Source: Mycobacterium sp. URHB0044
GTDB lineage: Bacteria > Actinomycetota > Actinomycetes > Mycobacteriales > Mycobacteriaceae
Assembly (NCBI RefSeq): GCF_000620625.1
Contig: NZ_JIAW01000009.1
Span: forward strand, 124,001-188,000
Direction of reading: 5' to 3'
Length of the DNA stretch: 64,000 nucleotides
The first letter of the stretch is position 1, and each line of letters starts with the position of its first letter. Shown here piece after piece: positions 14,955-23,524 of the stretch. Under the pieces are notes generated by a model. That model ran no database searches. It had not been told where the DNA came from and worked only from the letters and a program-made list of their open reading frames with translations. The translations under genes and the position numbers were made by a program.

Positions 14955-16568
14955 ATGATTCGACCGGACGACCAATTACTGCCGCCGATGAAGTGGAATG
15001 CCTGGGGCGACCCGGCAGCGGCCAAGCCACTTCCCGACGGCGTTCGCACCTTGCTCAAGCAGGCGCTTGGCGTCGACGGGCCGGCCGTGCCCGACCTGGA
15101 AGCGGATCAGGTGCGGCTGCGGCCGTCGGCGTTGTCCGAGGCGGACGTCGACGCGCTGGTGGCCATCGTCGGTGATGGGTACTGCATCTCGGACGACCAC
15201 GGCAGGCTGTTGCGGGCGGGCGGCAAGTCCACGCTGGACTTGTTGCGCCGCAAGGACACCGGTGTCCAGGACGCGCCCGATGCAGTGCTCCTGCCCGCCG
15301 ACGAGGACCAGGTCGCGGCGATCCTGCGCCACTGCGCCAAGCGCAGCATCGCGGTCGTGCCGTTCGGCGGCGGCACCAGTGTGGTCGGTGGCGTCGATCC
15401 GGTCCGCGGCGACTTCAAGGCCGTCGTCGCCCTCGATCTGCGCCGCATGGATGAACTGCACGATCTCGACGAGGTGTCCGGCGAGGCCGAACTCGGGGCA
15501 GGCGTCACCGGACCGGAGGCCGAACGACTGCTCGGGGAACGCGGCTTCTCGCTCGGTCACTTTCCGCAGAGCTTCCAGTTCGCGACCATCGGCGGCTTCG
15601 CGGCGACGCGGTCCTCCGGTCAGGACTCGGCGGGCTACGGTCGCTTCGACGACATGGTCCGCGGCCTGCGCGCGGTGACCCCTGCGGGCGTGCTCGACCT
15701 CGGCCGCGCGCCGGCGTCCGCGGCGGGCCCCGACCTGCGTCAGTTGATCCTCGGCTCCGAAGGCGTCTTCGGGGTGATCACCCGGGTGCGCGTGCGGGTG
15801 CATCCCGTCCCGGAGACCACGCGGTACGAAGCGTGGTCCTTCCCCGACTTCGCCACCGGGTCAGCGGCGCTTCGCGCGGTCGCCCAGACCGCGACCGGCC
15901 CGACCGTGCTTCGGCTGTCGGACGAAGCCGAGACGGGCGTCAACCTCGCCACCACCGAGACGATCGGCGAACAGAGCATCACCGGCGGCTGCCTGGCGAT
16001 CACTGCGTTCGAGGGCACCGCCGCGCACACCGAGAGCAGGCACGCCGAGACGCGGGCGGTCCTCGAAGCGCACGGCGGCACGTCGCTCGGCGACGAACCG
16101 GCGCGGGCCTGGGAGCACGGGCGCTACGGCGCGCCCTACCTGCGCGACGCGCTGCTGTCCGCGGGAGCATTGTGCGAGACGCTGGAGACCGCGACCAACT
16201 GGAGCAACGTCGATGCGCTCAAGGCGGCGGTGACGGAGGCGCTGACGACGGCTCTCTCCCAAACCGGCACGCCGGCACTGGTGTTGTGCCACATTTCCCA
16301 TGTGTATCCCACCGGGGCGTCGCTGTACTTCACGGTCGTCGCGGGCCAGCGGGGCAACCCGATCGAGCAGTGGCGCACGGCAAAGGCCGCCGCGTCCGAT
16401 GCGATGGTCCGCAACGGCGGGACCATCACACACCACCATGCCGTCGGCGCCGACCACCGTCCGTGGATGCGCGACGAGATCGGTGATCTCGGCGTCGAGG
16501 TGCTGCGCGCGGTCAAGACAGTGCTCGACCCGACGGGAATCCTCAACCCGGGCAAGCTGATTCCGTGA
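14955..16568 (+). CDS. FAD-binding oxidase, alkyl-DHAP synthase/GlcD-like (Rv2251-like)
   Basis: 537-residue flavoprotein of the PCMH-type FAD-binding family. The pyrophosphate-binding PFGGGTSVVGGV lies near residue 136, followed by GAGVTGPEAERLLGERGFSLGH and a C-terminal cap domain ending DPTGILNPGKLIP, which is typical of the glycolate oxidase/alkyldihydroxyacetonephosphate synthase group. The true substrate is unknown. Start ATG 14955 would be leaderless; ATG 14989 (MKWNAWGDP) is an alternative nearer to the conserved region. The stop overlaps the kinase GTG by four bases. Neighbouring glpD makes glycerolipid or DHAP-linked chemistry plausible, as inference only. Confidence 0.85.
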   Translation: MIRPDDQLLPPMKWNAWGDPAAAKPLPDGVRTLLKQALGVDGPAVPDLEADQVRLRPSALSEADVDALVAIVGDGYCISDDHGRLLRAGGKSTLDLLRRKDTGVQDAPDAVLLPADEDQVAAILRHCAKRSIAVVPFGGGTSVVGGVDPVRGDFKAVVALDLRRMDELHDLDEVSGEAELGAGVTGPEAERLLGERGFSLGHFPQSFQFATIGGFAATRSSGQDSAGYGRFDDMVRGLRAVTPAGVLDLGRAPASAAGPDLRQLILGSEGVFGVITRVRVRVHPVPETTRYEAWSFPDFATGSAALRAVAQTATGPTVLRLSDEAETGVNLATTETIGEQSITGGCLAITAFEGTAAHTESRHAETRAVLEAHGGTSLGDEPARAWEHGRYGAPYLRDALLSAGALCETLETATNWSNVDALKAAVTEALTTALSQTGTPALVLCHISHVYPTGASLYFTVVAGQRGNPIEQWRTAKAAASDAMVRNGGTITHHHAVGADHRPWMRDEIGDLGVEVLRAVKTVLDPTGILNPGKLIP

Positions 16569-17479
16569 CCATCGCGCGGGTCACCGTGCTGACCAACCCG
16601 GCGTCGGGGCACGGCCACGCGCCGCACGCGGCCGAGCGCGCCATCTCGCAGTTGCATCGGCGCGGCGTCGACGTCGTCGCGATCGCGGGCACCGATGCGG
16701 AACACGCGCGACGCCTCGTCGAGGGCGCCCTCGAGCGCGGCATGGACGCGCTAGTGGTCGTCGGCGGTGACGGCATCGTCTCGCTGGCGCATCAGGTACT
16801 CGCGCAGAGCGACATACCGCTCGGCATCATTCCTGCCGGCACGGGAAACGACCATGCCCGCGAATTCGGCATTCCCACGAAGGATCCCGAGGCGGCGGCC
16901 GACGTCATCGTGGATGGCGTGGTGAAGACCATCGACCTGGGCCGGATCAAGGGCGCGGATGGCACCGACCGCTGGTTCGGCACCGTCATGGCGGCGGGTT
17001 TCGACTCACTGGTGACCGATCGGACCAACCGGATGCGGTGGCCGCACGGCAGGATGCGCTACAACCTCGCGATACTCGCCGAGTTGTCGCAACTGCGTCC
17101 GCTGCCGTTCCGGCTGGCCTTCGACGGCGGCGACGAATTGGTCACTGACCTAACGCTGGCCGCGTTCGGCAACACCCGTAGCTACGGCGGCGGCATGCTG
17201 GTCTGTCCCGACGCCGACCCCACCGACGGACTCCTCGACGCGACGATGGTGCAGTCGGAGTCGCGACTCAAGCTGATCCGGTTGTTCCCCACTGTCTTCA
17301 AGGGCACGCACGTCGACCTCGAGCAGGTGCGAACGGCGAGGGCAAAGACCATCACCGTGGACTCACCGGGCATCAACGCCTACGCCGACGGCGAGTTCGT
17401 CTGCCCGCTGCCGGTCGAGGTGTCCGCGGTTCCCGGTGCGTTGAAGATCCTGCGCCCGGTTAGCCCACTCCCCGATTGA
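16565..17479 (+). CDS. Diacylglycerol kinase family protein (Rv2252-like)
   Basis: 304-residue lipid kinase phosphorylating diacylglycerol to phosphatidic acid at the membrane; the Mtb homologue Rv2252 is linked to phosphatidylinositol mannoside precursor supply. The catalytic nucleotide-binding motifs are VVGGDGIVSLAH (about residue 64) and IIPAGTGNDHAREFG (about 87). The C-terminal beta-sandwich (INAYADGEFVCPLPVEVSAV) is complete. GTG start overlaps the flavoprotein stop (GTGA). Its last 20 bases overlap the convergent DUF3145 gene end to end. Confidence 0.9.
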   Translation: MTIARVTVLTNPASGHGHAPHAAERAISQLHRRGVDVVAIAGTDAEHARRLVEGALERGMDALVVVGGDGIVSLAHQVLAQSDIPLGIIPAGTGNDHAREFGIPTKDPEAAADVIVDGVVKTIDLGRIKGADGTDRWFGTVMAAGFDSLVTDRTNRMRWPHGRMRYNLAILAELSQLRPLPFRLAFDGGDELVTDLTLAAFGNTRSYGGGMLVCPDADPTDGLLDATMVQSESRLKLIRLFPTVFKGTHVDLEQVRTARAKTITVDSPGINAYADGEFVCPLPVEVSAVPGALKILRPVSPLPD

Positions 17480-17972
17480 GCCAGCTGACCTCACCGGTGT
17501 CGCCGCCACCGCGGTAGGGCTCGAGCGCTTCGTCCCAGGCGGTGCCGAGCACCGTATCGAGGTCGGAGGCGAGGGCGTCCGCGCCGGACGCCATCATCGC
17601 GCGCAACCTCAGCTCGCCGACCATCACGTCACCGTTGGCGCTCATCACGCCGCTCCACAGTCCCAGCTGTGGGGTGTGGCACCAGCGGTGCCCATCCACT
17701 CCCTCGCTGGGGTCCTCGGTGACCTCGAACCGCAGCACCGACCATGACCGCAGCGCATTGGCCAGCTGGGCGCCGGTCCCGACGGGACCGACCCAGTTGG
17801 TGACCGCACGCAGTTGTCCGGGCGTGGCGGGTTGCGGTGTCCACTTGAGGTTCGCCCTCGCCGACAGGGTCGACGAAAGCGCCCACTCGACATGTGGGCA
17901 TACCGCCGCGGGCGAGGCATGGACATAGACCACACCGGTCGTCGCGTCGGCGAACTGGTTCGACGAACGCAT
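17460..17972 (-). CDS. DUF3145 family protein (Rv2256c-like)
   Basis: 170-residue cytosolic protein of unknown function, conserved in mycobacteria. It has no signal peptide or catalytic motif; a Trp-rich middle (VEWALSSTLSARANLKWTPQ, HTPQLGLWSGVMSANGD) marks the family. I chose ATG 17970-17972 because AAGGAG lies six bases before it; an upstream in-frame ATG at 17993 has no ribosome site and would add seven residues. The 3' end overlaps the diacylglycerol kinase gene by 20 bases tail to tail. The 121 bases upstream contain no gene and should hold its promoter. Confidence 0.82.
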   Translation of the reverse strand: MRSSNQFADATTGVVYVHASPAAVCPHVEWALSSTLSARANLKWTPQPATPGQLRAVTNWVGPVGTGAQLANALRSWSVLRFEVTEDPSEGVDGHRWCHTPQLGLWSGVMSANGDVMVGELRLRAMMASGADALASDLDTVLGTAWDEALEPYRGGGDTGEVSWLNRGVG

Positions 17973-18093
17973 CTCTTGCTCCTTTGGCTTCACAGGGACG
18001 TCTTCCCCAACGACCTGGTGAATCCAAAAGGAGTGAGATTGAGTTGTGTCTGTTGCTTGCGTGTCTATTGTGCCTTGTGGGACCCGTGTTGCG

Positions 18094-18927
18094 CTAGTGT
18101 GCTCGGAATTCTCTCAGGACTCCATCAGACAGGGCCGGCCAGAGGGGGTACGCCCACTGGTCGAAGTCCCGGTCGGTGAGCACGACGAGGGCCAGGTCCG
18201 CCGCCGGATCGGCCCAGATGAACGTGCCCGATTGGCCGAAGTGCCCGAACGTGCGATCCGAGTTCGCCGACCCGGTCCAGTGCGGCGACTTGGCGTCGCG
18301 CAGCTCGAAGCCCAGCCCCCAGTCGTTGGGCCGCTGGACGCCGAAGCCGGGCAACACGCCCGACAAGCCGGGAAATTGCACGGTGATCGCATCGGCGTGC
18401 ATCTGGTGCGACACCAACGTGGGGCGCAGCAGCTCAGCGGCGAACGCGGCGAGGTCCGCGACCGTCGACTCGCCGCCGAAGCCGGCCGCCTGCGCTCCGC
18501 CGATGAGCGCCGACGAGTCCATGCCGAGCGGTTCGAAGACCGCCTCGGCCAGGTACTGCTCGAAGTCGATTTCCGACGCGTGCTGCACCGTTTCGGCGAG
18601 CACCCCGAACCCGTAGTTGGAGTAGATCCGGCGCTTGCCCGGGGCTGAGGTGGTCTCGGCCGACCGCATCGACAGGCCCGAGGTGTGGGCCAGCAGATGA
18701 CGCACCGTCGACCCGCTGGGACCCGCCGGGGTGTCGAGCTCGACGACGCCCTCCTCGACCGCGACCTGTACCGCGCGGGCGACGAGCGGCTTGGTGACCG
18801 ATGCCAGAGCGAATCGCTGGGCGGTGTCGCCGAATTCCGCGAGCACTCCGGACGGTCCGACCACTGCCGCCGCAGCGGCGGGGACCGGCCAGTCGGCCAT
18901 TACGTCGAGCGCGCCCATGGCGCCCAT
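18094..18927 (-). CDS. Beta-lactamase/penicillin-binding-like serine hydrolase (Rv2257c-like)
   Basis: 277-residue class C beta-lactamase-fold protein. The three active-site motifs can be placed: SVTK (SxxK, about residues 43-46) with the nucleophilic serine, the YSN triad in RIYSNYGFGVL (about 102-104), and HFGQSG in place of KTG near residue 227. No signal peptide is visible, so a cytosolic esterase or peptidase role is as likely as drug resistance. The ATG at 18925-18927 shares its first base with the dioxygenase stop (TGATG), supporting this start and showing the two form an operon. Confidence 0.85.
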   Translation of the reverse strand: MGAMGALDVMADWPVPAAAAAVVGPSGVLAEFGDTAQRFALASVTKPLVARAVQVAVEEGVVELDTPAGPSGSTVRHLLAHTSGLSMRSAETTSAPGKRRIYSNYGFGVLAETVQHASEIDFEQYLAEAVFEPLGMDSSALIGGAQAAGFGGESTVADLAAFAAELLRPTLVSHQMHADAITVQFPGLSGVLPGFGVQRPNDWGLGFELRDAKSPHWTGSANSDRTFGHFGQSGTFIWADPAADLALVVLTDRDFDQWAYPLWPALSDGVLREFRAH

Positions 18928-19694
18928 CAGACCAGTTCTATCGACCGCTTCGCCAGTCCCATCCAGTAGCCGTCGATCACCTGCCGCGGCGTCTGACCCG
19001 GATCACCGGAGGCGCCGAGCGCGACGAACAGAGGTGAGAAGTGCTCGATCGTCGGATGCGCATACGGCATCCCCGGCGCCTTGGAGTGGAAGTCGATCAG
19101 TGCGTCGAGATCGCCTGCCGCCAACCGTTCCGATGCCCAGGCGTCGAATTCGACCGACCAACCCGGCGGTGTGGCGCCCGGCGACGGGTCGTTCAGGAAC
19201 GGCAGCCCGTGCGTGGTGAAACCGGACCCGATCACCATGACGCCCTCGTCGCGCAGCGGCCGCAATCTGGTCCCGAGGTCGAGCAGGCGCCGCGGGTCGA
19301 GGGTCGGCATCGAGATCTGCAGGGCGGGGATGTCGGCGTCCGGGTACATCACGGTCAGCGGCACGTAGGCGCCGTGGTCCAACCGTCGGGACGGGTCGTG
19401 CGTCACCGGTTCGGTGGCGGGCATCAACGCCTCCACCCGAGCGGCTAGCGCGGGTGCGCCCGGCGCGTCGTAGGTGGTGTCGTAGTAGCGCTGCGGAAAT
19501 CCCCAAAAGTCATAGGTGAGCGGGGTTTCCGTGCTCGTGGACCCGATGGTCAGCGGCGCGGCCTCCCAGTGCGCCGACACCACGAGGATCGCCTCGGGTC
19601 GGGGCAACTCCGTCGACCAGCGTTCGAGTTCCGATACCCACCTGGCGTCGTCGACCAGCGGCGGTGCGCCATGCGAGAGGAAGAGTGTGGGCAT
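18927..19694 (-). CDS. DODA-type extradiol aromatic ring-opening dioxygenase (LigB family)
   Basis: 255-residue class III extradiol dioxygenase-like protein of the YgiD/DODA group. The opening MPTLFLSHGAPPLVDD places the metal-binding His at the usual spot; VVSAHWEAAPL, LDHGAYVPLTVMYPDADIP and GSGFTTHGLPFL supply the other metal and catalytic histidines. Substrate unknown; YgiD-type enzymes open DOPA-like catechols. ATG 19692-19694 lies 45 bases from the divergent mscR start. Coupled to the downstream hydrolase by a TGATG overlap. This gene is not in the order I remember for Mtb Rv2256c-Rv2260, so it may be a local insertion. Confidence 0.88.
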   Translation of the reverse strand: MPTLFLSHGAPPLVDDARWVSELERWSTELPRPEAILVVSAHWEAAPLTIGSTSTETPLTYDFWGFPQRYYDTTYDAPGAPALAARVEALMPATEPVTHDPSRRLDHGAYVPLTVMYPDADIPALQISMPTLDPRRLLDLGTRLRPLRDEGVMVIGSGFTTHGLPFLNDPSPGATPPGWSVEFDAWASERLAAGDLDALIDFHSKAPGMPYAHPTIEHFSPLFVALGASGDPGQTPRQVIDGYWMGLAKRSIELV

Positions 19695-19727
19695 CACCCG
19701 TCCAGCCTGCCATCCCCGTCGATCCCT

Positions 19728-19733
19728 TAGGTT
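19728..19733 (+). promoter_or_regulatory. -10-like TAGGTT before mscR, leaderless start likely
   Basis: TAGGTT fits TANNNT and ends six bases before the mscR ATG (19740). No Shine-Dalgarno precedes that ATG. Together these predict a leaderless mRNA. The 45-base gap to the divergent dioxygenase leaves little other room for a promoter. Confidence 0.45.
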
Positions 19734-19739
19734 GTAGCC

Positions 19740-20825
19740 ATGAGTCAGACAGTGCGCGGCGTGATCTCCCGGAGCAAGAAGCAGCCGGTCGAAGTGGTGG
19801 ACGTCGTGATCCCCGATCCCGGCCCCGGCGAGGTGGTCGTCGACGTGATCGCGTGCGGCGTGTGCCACACCGACCTGACCTACCGCGAGGGCGGGATCAA
19901 CGACGAGTACCCGTTCCTGCTCGGACACGAGGCGGCAGGCACCGTGGAGTCGGTCGGCGAGGGCGTCACGCACGTGGCACCGGGTGACTTCGTGGTCCTG
20001 AACTGGCGTGCGGTGTGCGGTGAGTGCCGGGCGTGCAAGCGTGGCCGGCCCTGGTACTGCTTCAACACCCACAACGCGGCGCAGAAGATGACGTTGACCG
20101 ACGGCACCGAACTCACCCCCGCCTTGGGCATCGGTGCATTCGCCGACAAGACACTCGTGCACGAGGGCCAGTGCACCCTGGTCGACCCCGAGGCAGACCC
20201 CGCCGTCGCCGGCCTGCTCGGCTGCGGAGTGATGGCGGGCCTCGGCGCCGCCATCAACACCGGCGCCGTGCAGCGCGACGACACCGTCGCCGTGATCGGC
20301 TGCGGCGGCGTTGGTGACGCAGCCATCGCAGGCGCCGCGCTGGTGGGCGCCAGGCGGATCATCGCCGTCGACATGGACGACACCAAACTGAACTGGGCCC
20401 GCGAATTCGGGGCCACCCACACCATCAACGCCAAGGAGCTCGACGTCGTCGAGACCATCCAGGACCTCACCGATGGCAACGGCGCGGACGTGGTCATCGA
20501 CGCCGTCGGGCGGCCCGAGACCTGGAAGCAGGCGTTCTACGCCCGCGACCTCGCAGGCACCGTCGTCCTGGTCGGCGTCCCGACTCCCGACATGACGTTG
20601 GAGATGCCGCTGGTGGACTTCTTCTCCCGCGGCGGGTCGCTGAAGTCCTCCTGGTACGGCGACTGCCTGCCCGAGCGCGACTTCCCCACCCTGATCAGCC
20701 TCTACCGGCAGGGTCGCCTGCCGCTGGAGAAGTTCGTGTCCGAGCGCATCGGACTGGACGGCATCGAGGACGCCTTCCACAAGATGCACGCCGGTGAGGT
20801 GCTGCGGTCCGTGGTGATCCTGTAA
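19740..20825 (+). CDS. mscR: S-(hydroxymethyl)mycothiol dehydrogenase / S-nitrosomycothiol reductase
   Basis: 361-residue zinc-dependent class III alcohol dehydrogenase using mycothiol. It oxidises the formaldehyde-mycothiol adduct and can reduce S-nitrosomycothiol, protecting against formaldehyde and nitric oxide. The catalytic zinc site is CGVCHTD with GHEAAG. The structural zinc cysteines are in CGECRACKRGRPWYC. The NAD-binding GCGGVGDAAIAGA segment is at about residue 180. Matches Mtb Rv2259. Its stop TAA overlaps the next ATG (TAATG), coupling it to a metallo-hydrolase as in M. tuberculosis. Confidence 0.95.
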   Translation: MSQTVRGVISRSKKQPVEVVDVVIPDPGPGEVVVDVIACGVCHTDLTYREGGINDEYPFLLGHEAAGTVESVGEGVTHVAPGDFVVLNWRAVCGECRACKRGRPWYCFNTHNAAQKMTLTDGTELTPALGIGAFADKTLVHEGQCTLVDPEADPAVAGLLGCGVMAGLGAAINTGAVQRDDTVAVIGCGGVGDAAIAGAALVGARRIIAVDMDDTKLNWAREFGATHTINAKELDVVETIQDLTDGNGADVVIDAVGRPETWKQAFYARDLAGTVVLVGVPTPDMTLEMPLVDFFSRGGSLKSSWYGDCLPERDFPTLISLYRQGRLPLEKFVSERIGLDGIEDAFHKMHAGEVLRSVVIL

Positions 20826-21454
20826 TGAACGGCGGCCCCATCGGACGCGTCGTCACGCACGGCAGCTTCGAACTCGACGGCGGCAGTTGGGAAGTCGACA
20901 ACAACATCTGGGTGGTCGGTGACGACTCCGACGTCGTGGTCTTCGATGCGGCCCACGACGCCGCGCCGATCATCGAGGCCGTCGGCGGTCGCAACGTCGT
21001 CGCCGTGGTGTGCACCCACGGCCACAACGACCACGTCACCGTCGCGCCGGAGCTCGGCAAGGCATTGGACGCACCGGTGCTGCTGCATCCCGGCGACGAC
21101 GTGTTGTGGCGGATGACGCACCCGGACAAGGATTTCCGTGCCGTGGACGACGGCGAAAGACTCATCGTCGGCGGCATCGAGCTGCAGGCCCTGCACACGC
21201 CGGGCCACTCCCCTGGATCGGTGTGCTGGTACGCACCCGAGCTGGGCGCGGTGTTCAGCGGCGACACGCTGTTCCACGGCGGCCCCGGCGCCACCGGTCG
21301 GTCCTACTCGGACTTCCCGACCATCCTGGCATCCATCTCGGAGCGACTCGGCAAGTTGCCCGCCGACACCGTCGTCTACACCGGCCACGGTGACAGCACC
21401 GTGATCGGCGACGAGATCGTGCACTACGACGAGTGGGTCGCCCGCGGCCACTAG
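20825..21454 (+). CDS. Metallo-beta-lactamase-fold hydrolase (Rv2260-like)
   Basis: 209-residue MBL-fold protein. The metal site is THGHNDHVT (HxHxDH, about residues 63-70); HTPGHSPGSVCW and FSGDTLFHGGPGATGR give the third histidine and bridging aspartate; the last ligand is in YTGHGDST. The fold resembles glyoxalase II/hydroxyacylglutathione hydrolase. Coupling to mscR suggests that it hydrolyses the S-formylmycothiol made by MscR, releasing formate. That is an inference from context and family, not visible in the sequence alone. The 3' end overlaps the convergent SHOCT gene by four bases. Confidence 0.9.
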   Translation: MNGGPIGRVVTHGSFELDGGSWEVDNNIWVVGDDSDVVVFDAAHDAAPIIEAVGGRNVVAVVCTHGHNDHVTVAPELGKALDAPVLLHPGDDVLWRMTHPDKDFRAVDDGERLIVGGIELQALHTPGHSPGSVCWYAPELGAVFSGDTLFHGGPGATGRSYSDFPTILASISERLGKLPADTVVYTGHGDSTVIGDEIVHYDEWVARGH

Positions 21455-22212
21455 CGGCCGTCGAGGACCCGCTTCTTCTCCGCTTCGTACTCCGATTGGG
21501 TGAGCGCCCCCGAATCACGCAGTCGGGCAAGCGTATTGAGCTGCTCGATCCGGATGCCCTGATCGGTCGGGGTGTACGGGTCGACTGGCGGCGTCGACAT
21601 CGCCGGAGGCGGTGAATACACGGGCGGGACGTAGCCACCGGTCGACCACGTCGACGTGGCCGGCGGCGTGCTGCGCCTGGCCCTGGACGCCCAGATCCGC
21701 GCGAGCACCAGATCGACGACGGCGAGACCGAAGACCACCGCGAAGATGATCGGCAGGTTGCCGTAACTGCTGCCGTGACCGAACGCGAGCCGCGGGTCCA
21801 GGAAGGCACTGACGTTGCCGTCGGTCGTGATCTCGTAGGTACCCTCGGCCGGCACGTGCAGATAGCCGATGCGGACCCGCGCGTCGTTGTTCACCGTGGT
21901 CGTGCTGCCGTAGTCCTCGGTCAACTCCGGCTCGGCGAGACCGTCGGGCGACTCGATGCGGTACTTCAACGGCGGCACGGGCAGTCCGCCGCTCCCGCTG
22001 CTGCCGATGAGCACCGTGTGAAAGGTGACGGTCACGTCGCCCGCAGGCAGGTGCAGGCTGGTCGAACCGGGGATGGAGACCTCGCCGTACGCGTCGTACT
22101 CGTCGAACACGAACGCATTGAGGATCAGCGTGGCGATGAACCCGATCAGCGACACGACCATGGCCGCCACGGCCACGAAGGTGAGCACCCGCGGCGCGGT
22201 CCGGCGACTCAT
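21451..22212 (-). CDS. Membrane protein with C-terminal SHOCT domain
   Basis: 253-residue protein of unknown role. It has one N-terminal membrane segment (RVLTFVAVAAMVVSLIGFIA), an external beta-rich region of about 110 residues (PAGDVTVTFHTVLIG, VNNDARVRIGYLHVPAEGTY), then a second segment (LPIIFAVVFGLAVVDLVLA). A Pro-rich linker leads to a SHOCT-type tail (TLARLRDSGALTQSEYEAEK), a short helical domain often found at the end of membrane proteins. Start ATG 22210-22212 (MSRRTAPRV) is chosen because the longer frame adds a Arg/His-rich stretch without a ribosome site. Divergent from the methyltransferase gene. Confidence 0.8.
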   Translation of the reverse strand: MSRRTAPRVLTFVAVAAMVVSLIGFIATLILNAFVFDEYDAYGEVSIPGSTSLHLPAGDVTVTFHTVLIGSSGSGGLPVPPLKYRIESPDGLAEPELTEDYGSTTTVNNDARVRIGYLHVPAEGTYEITTDGNVSAFLDPRLAFGHGSSYGNLPIIFAVVFGLAVVDLVLARIWASRARRSTPPATSTWSTGGYVPPVYSPPPAMSTPPVDPYTPTDQGIRIEQLNTLARLRDSGALTQSEYEAEKKRVLDGR

Positions 22213-22332
22213 GGACCGCAGTGTGTCATGGCGACGTCGGCACCGCCGTGTCATTTGGCCGTGTTCGCCCGCCGGCAAATACGTGGCCGACAAACGCGGC
22301 CGACCAGCGTCGCAAGGACTACCGTTTGAGAC

Positions 22333-23424
22333 ATGCCCGAATCGAGCGTCGTGGTACGGCCGGAGCCCATGGACAGCGGCTCCTACACGGCCAACTCACG
22401 GCTGCAGGCGGCCGGATTGCGAGGAGCGATAACGCTTTTCGAGCAGGCGGCACAGGTGGTGCCCATCCCTCGGTCGCCGCACCCCATCGTCATCGCCGAT
22501 TACGGCGCGGCAAACGGACACAACTCGTTGCTTCCGATCAACGCGGCCATCGCCGTGCTCCGGAAGCGGACTCGACCGGAACACTCCGTGCTGGTGACGC
22601 ACACCGACGTCCCCGAGAACGACTTCACCGCGCTGTTCCGCACGCTGTCCGACGATCCGGACACCTATCTCAAGAAGGACAGTGCCTGCTTCGCGTCCGC
22701 GGTGGGACGGTCGTTCTACAGCCAGATTCTGCCGTCGAACAGCGTCAACCTGGCGTGGAGCTCATGGGCCATCCAATGGCTGGGACGCACGCCGGCGCCG
22801 GTACCCGACCACATCCAGGTCGCCTACACCAACGACGAGACGGTGCGGGCCGCGTACGCCAAACAGGCCGCGCACGACTGGCACGAGTTCATCGCGTTCC
22901 GCGGCCGCGAGCTGTGCCCGGGCGGCCGACTCGTCGTGCTGACACTCGCGATCGACGAGGACGGCGAGTTCGGTTACCGCCCGCTGTTGACGGCCGTGGT
23001 GGAGACGCTGGCCGAGATGACCGAACGGGGCCTGTTGACCGACGCCGAGGTCGGTCAGATGTCGATTCCCATCGTCGGCCGCCGGGAACGCGACTTCCTC
23101 GCACCGTTCGCGCCGTCCGGAGTCTTCGAGCGGTTGTCCGTCGCCCATCTCGAGGTGTTCGACGCCGAGGACCGGTTCTGGACCCAGTATCGGAAGGACC
23201 AGGATGCAACGGCCTTCGGCGCCCAGTGGGCGGCGTTCTCCGGGGCATCCGTGTTTCCCACGCTGGCCGACGCGCTCGAGGGTGGGCCTGCCGATCCGCG
23301 ACGGACGGAGTTCCTCGCCACCCTCGAAAAGGGCGTAGCCGCTCGGCTGGCCGCCGCTCCCGAGGAGATTCGGATTCCGCTCGCGCAGTTGGTCATCGAG
23401 AAGAAGCAACGCATCCAGCACTGA
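22333..23424 (+). CDS. SABATH-type SAM-dependent carboxyl methyltransferase
   Basis: 363-residue protein resembling the salicylate/benzoate/jasmonate carboxyl methyltransferase family (Methyltransf_7) better known from plants. Signs are the early GSYTANSRLQAAGL, the SAM-binding IADYGAANGHNSLLPINAAI, TDVPENDFTALFRTL, a SFYSQILPSNSVNLAWSS loop with downstream WLGR, and DEDGEFGYRPLL in the cap. It would methylate a small carboxylic acid to an ester; substrate unknown. ATG 22333 lacks a clear ribosome site. The neighbours give no pathway clue. Assignment by motif pattern, moderate to good. Confidence 0.82.
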   Translation: MPESSVVVRPEPMDSGSYTANSRLQAAGLRGAITLFEQAAQVVPIPRSPHPIVIADYGAANGHNSLLPINAAIAVLRKRTRPEHSVLVTHTDVPENDFTALFRTLSDDPDTYLKKDSACFASAVGRSFYSQILPSNSVNLAWSSWAIQWLGRTPAPVPDHIQVAYTNDETVRAAYAKQAAHDWHEFIAFRGRELCPGGRLVVLTLAIDEDGEFGYRPLLTAVVETLAEMTERGLLTDAEVGQMSIPIVGRRERDFLAPFAPSGVFERLSVAHLEVFDAEDRFWTQYRKDQDATAFGAQWAAFSGASVFPTLADALEGGPADPRRTEFLATLEKGVAARLAAAPEEIRIPLAQLVIEKKQRIQH

Positions 23425-23524
23425 CCCGCTGCTTGAATCCAAGCTGTGCCGTCGGCAAGATCTCGGCGACAGCTGGCCATCTGGTCGCTAGCCCGCACGC
23501 GGTCCGCGCCGCCAAGATGACCGC

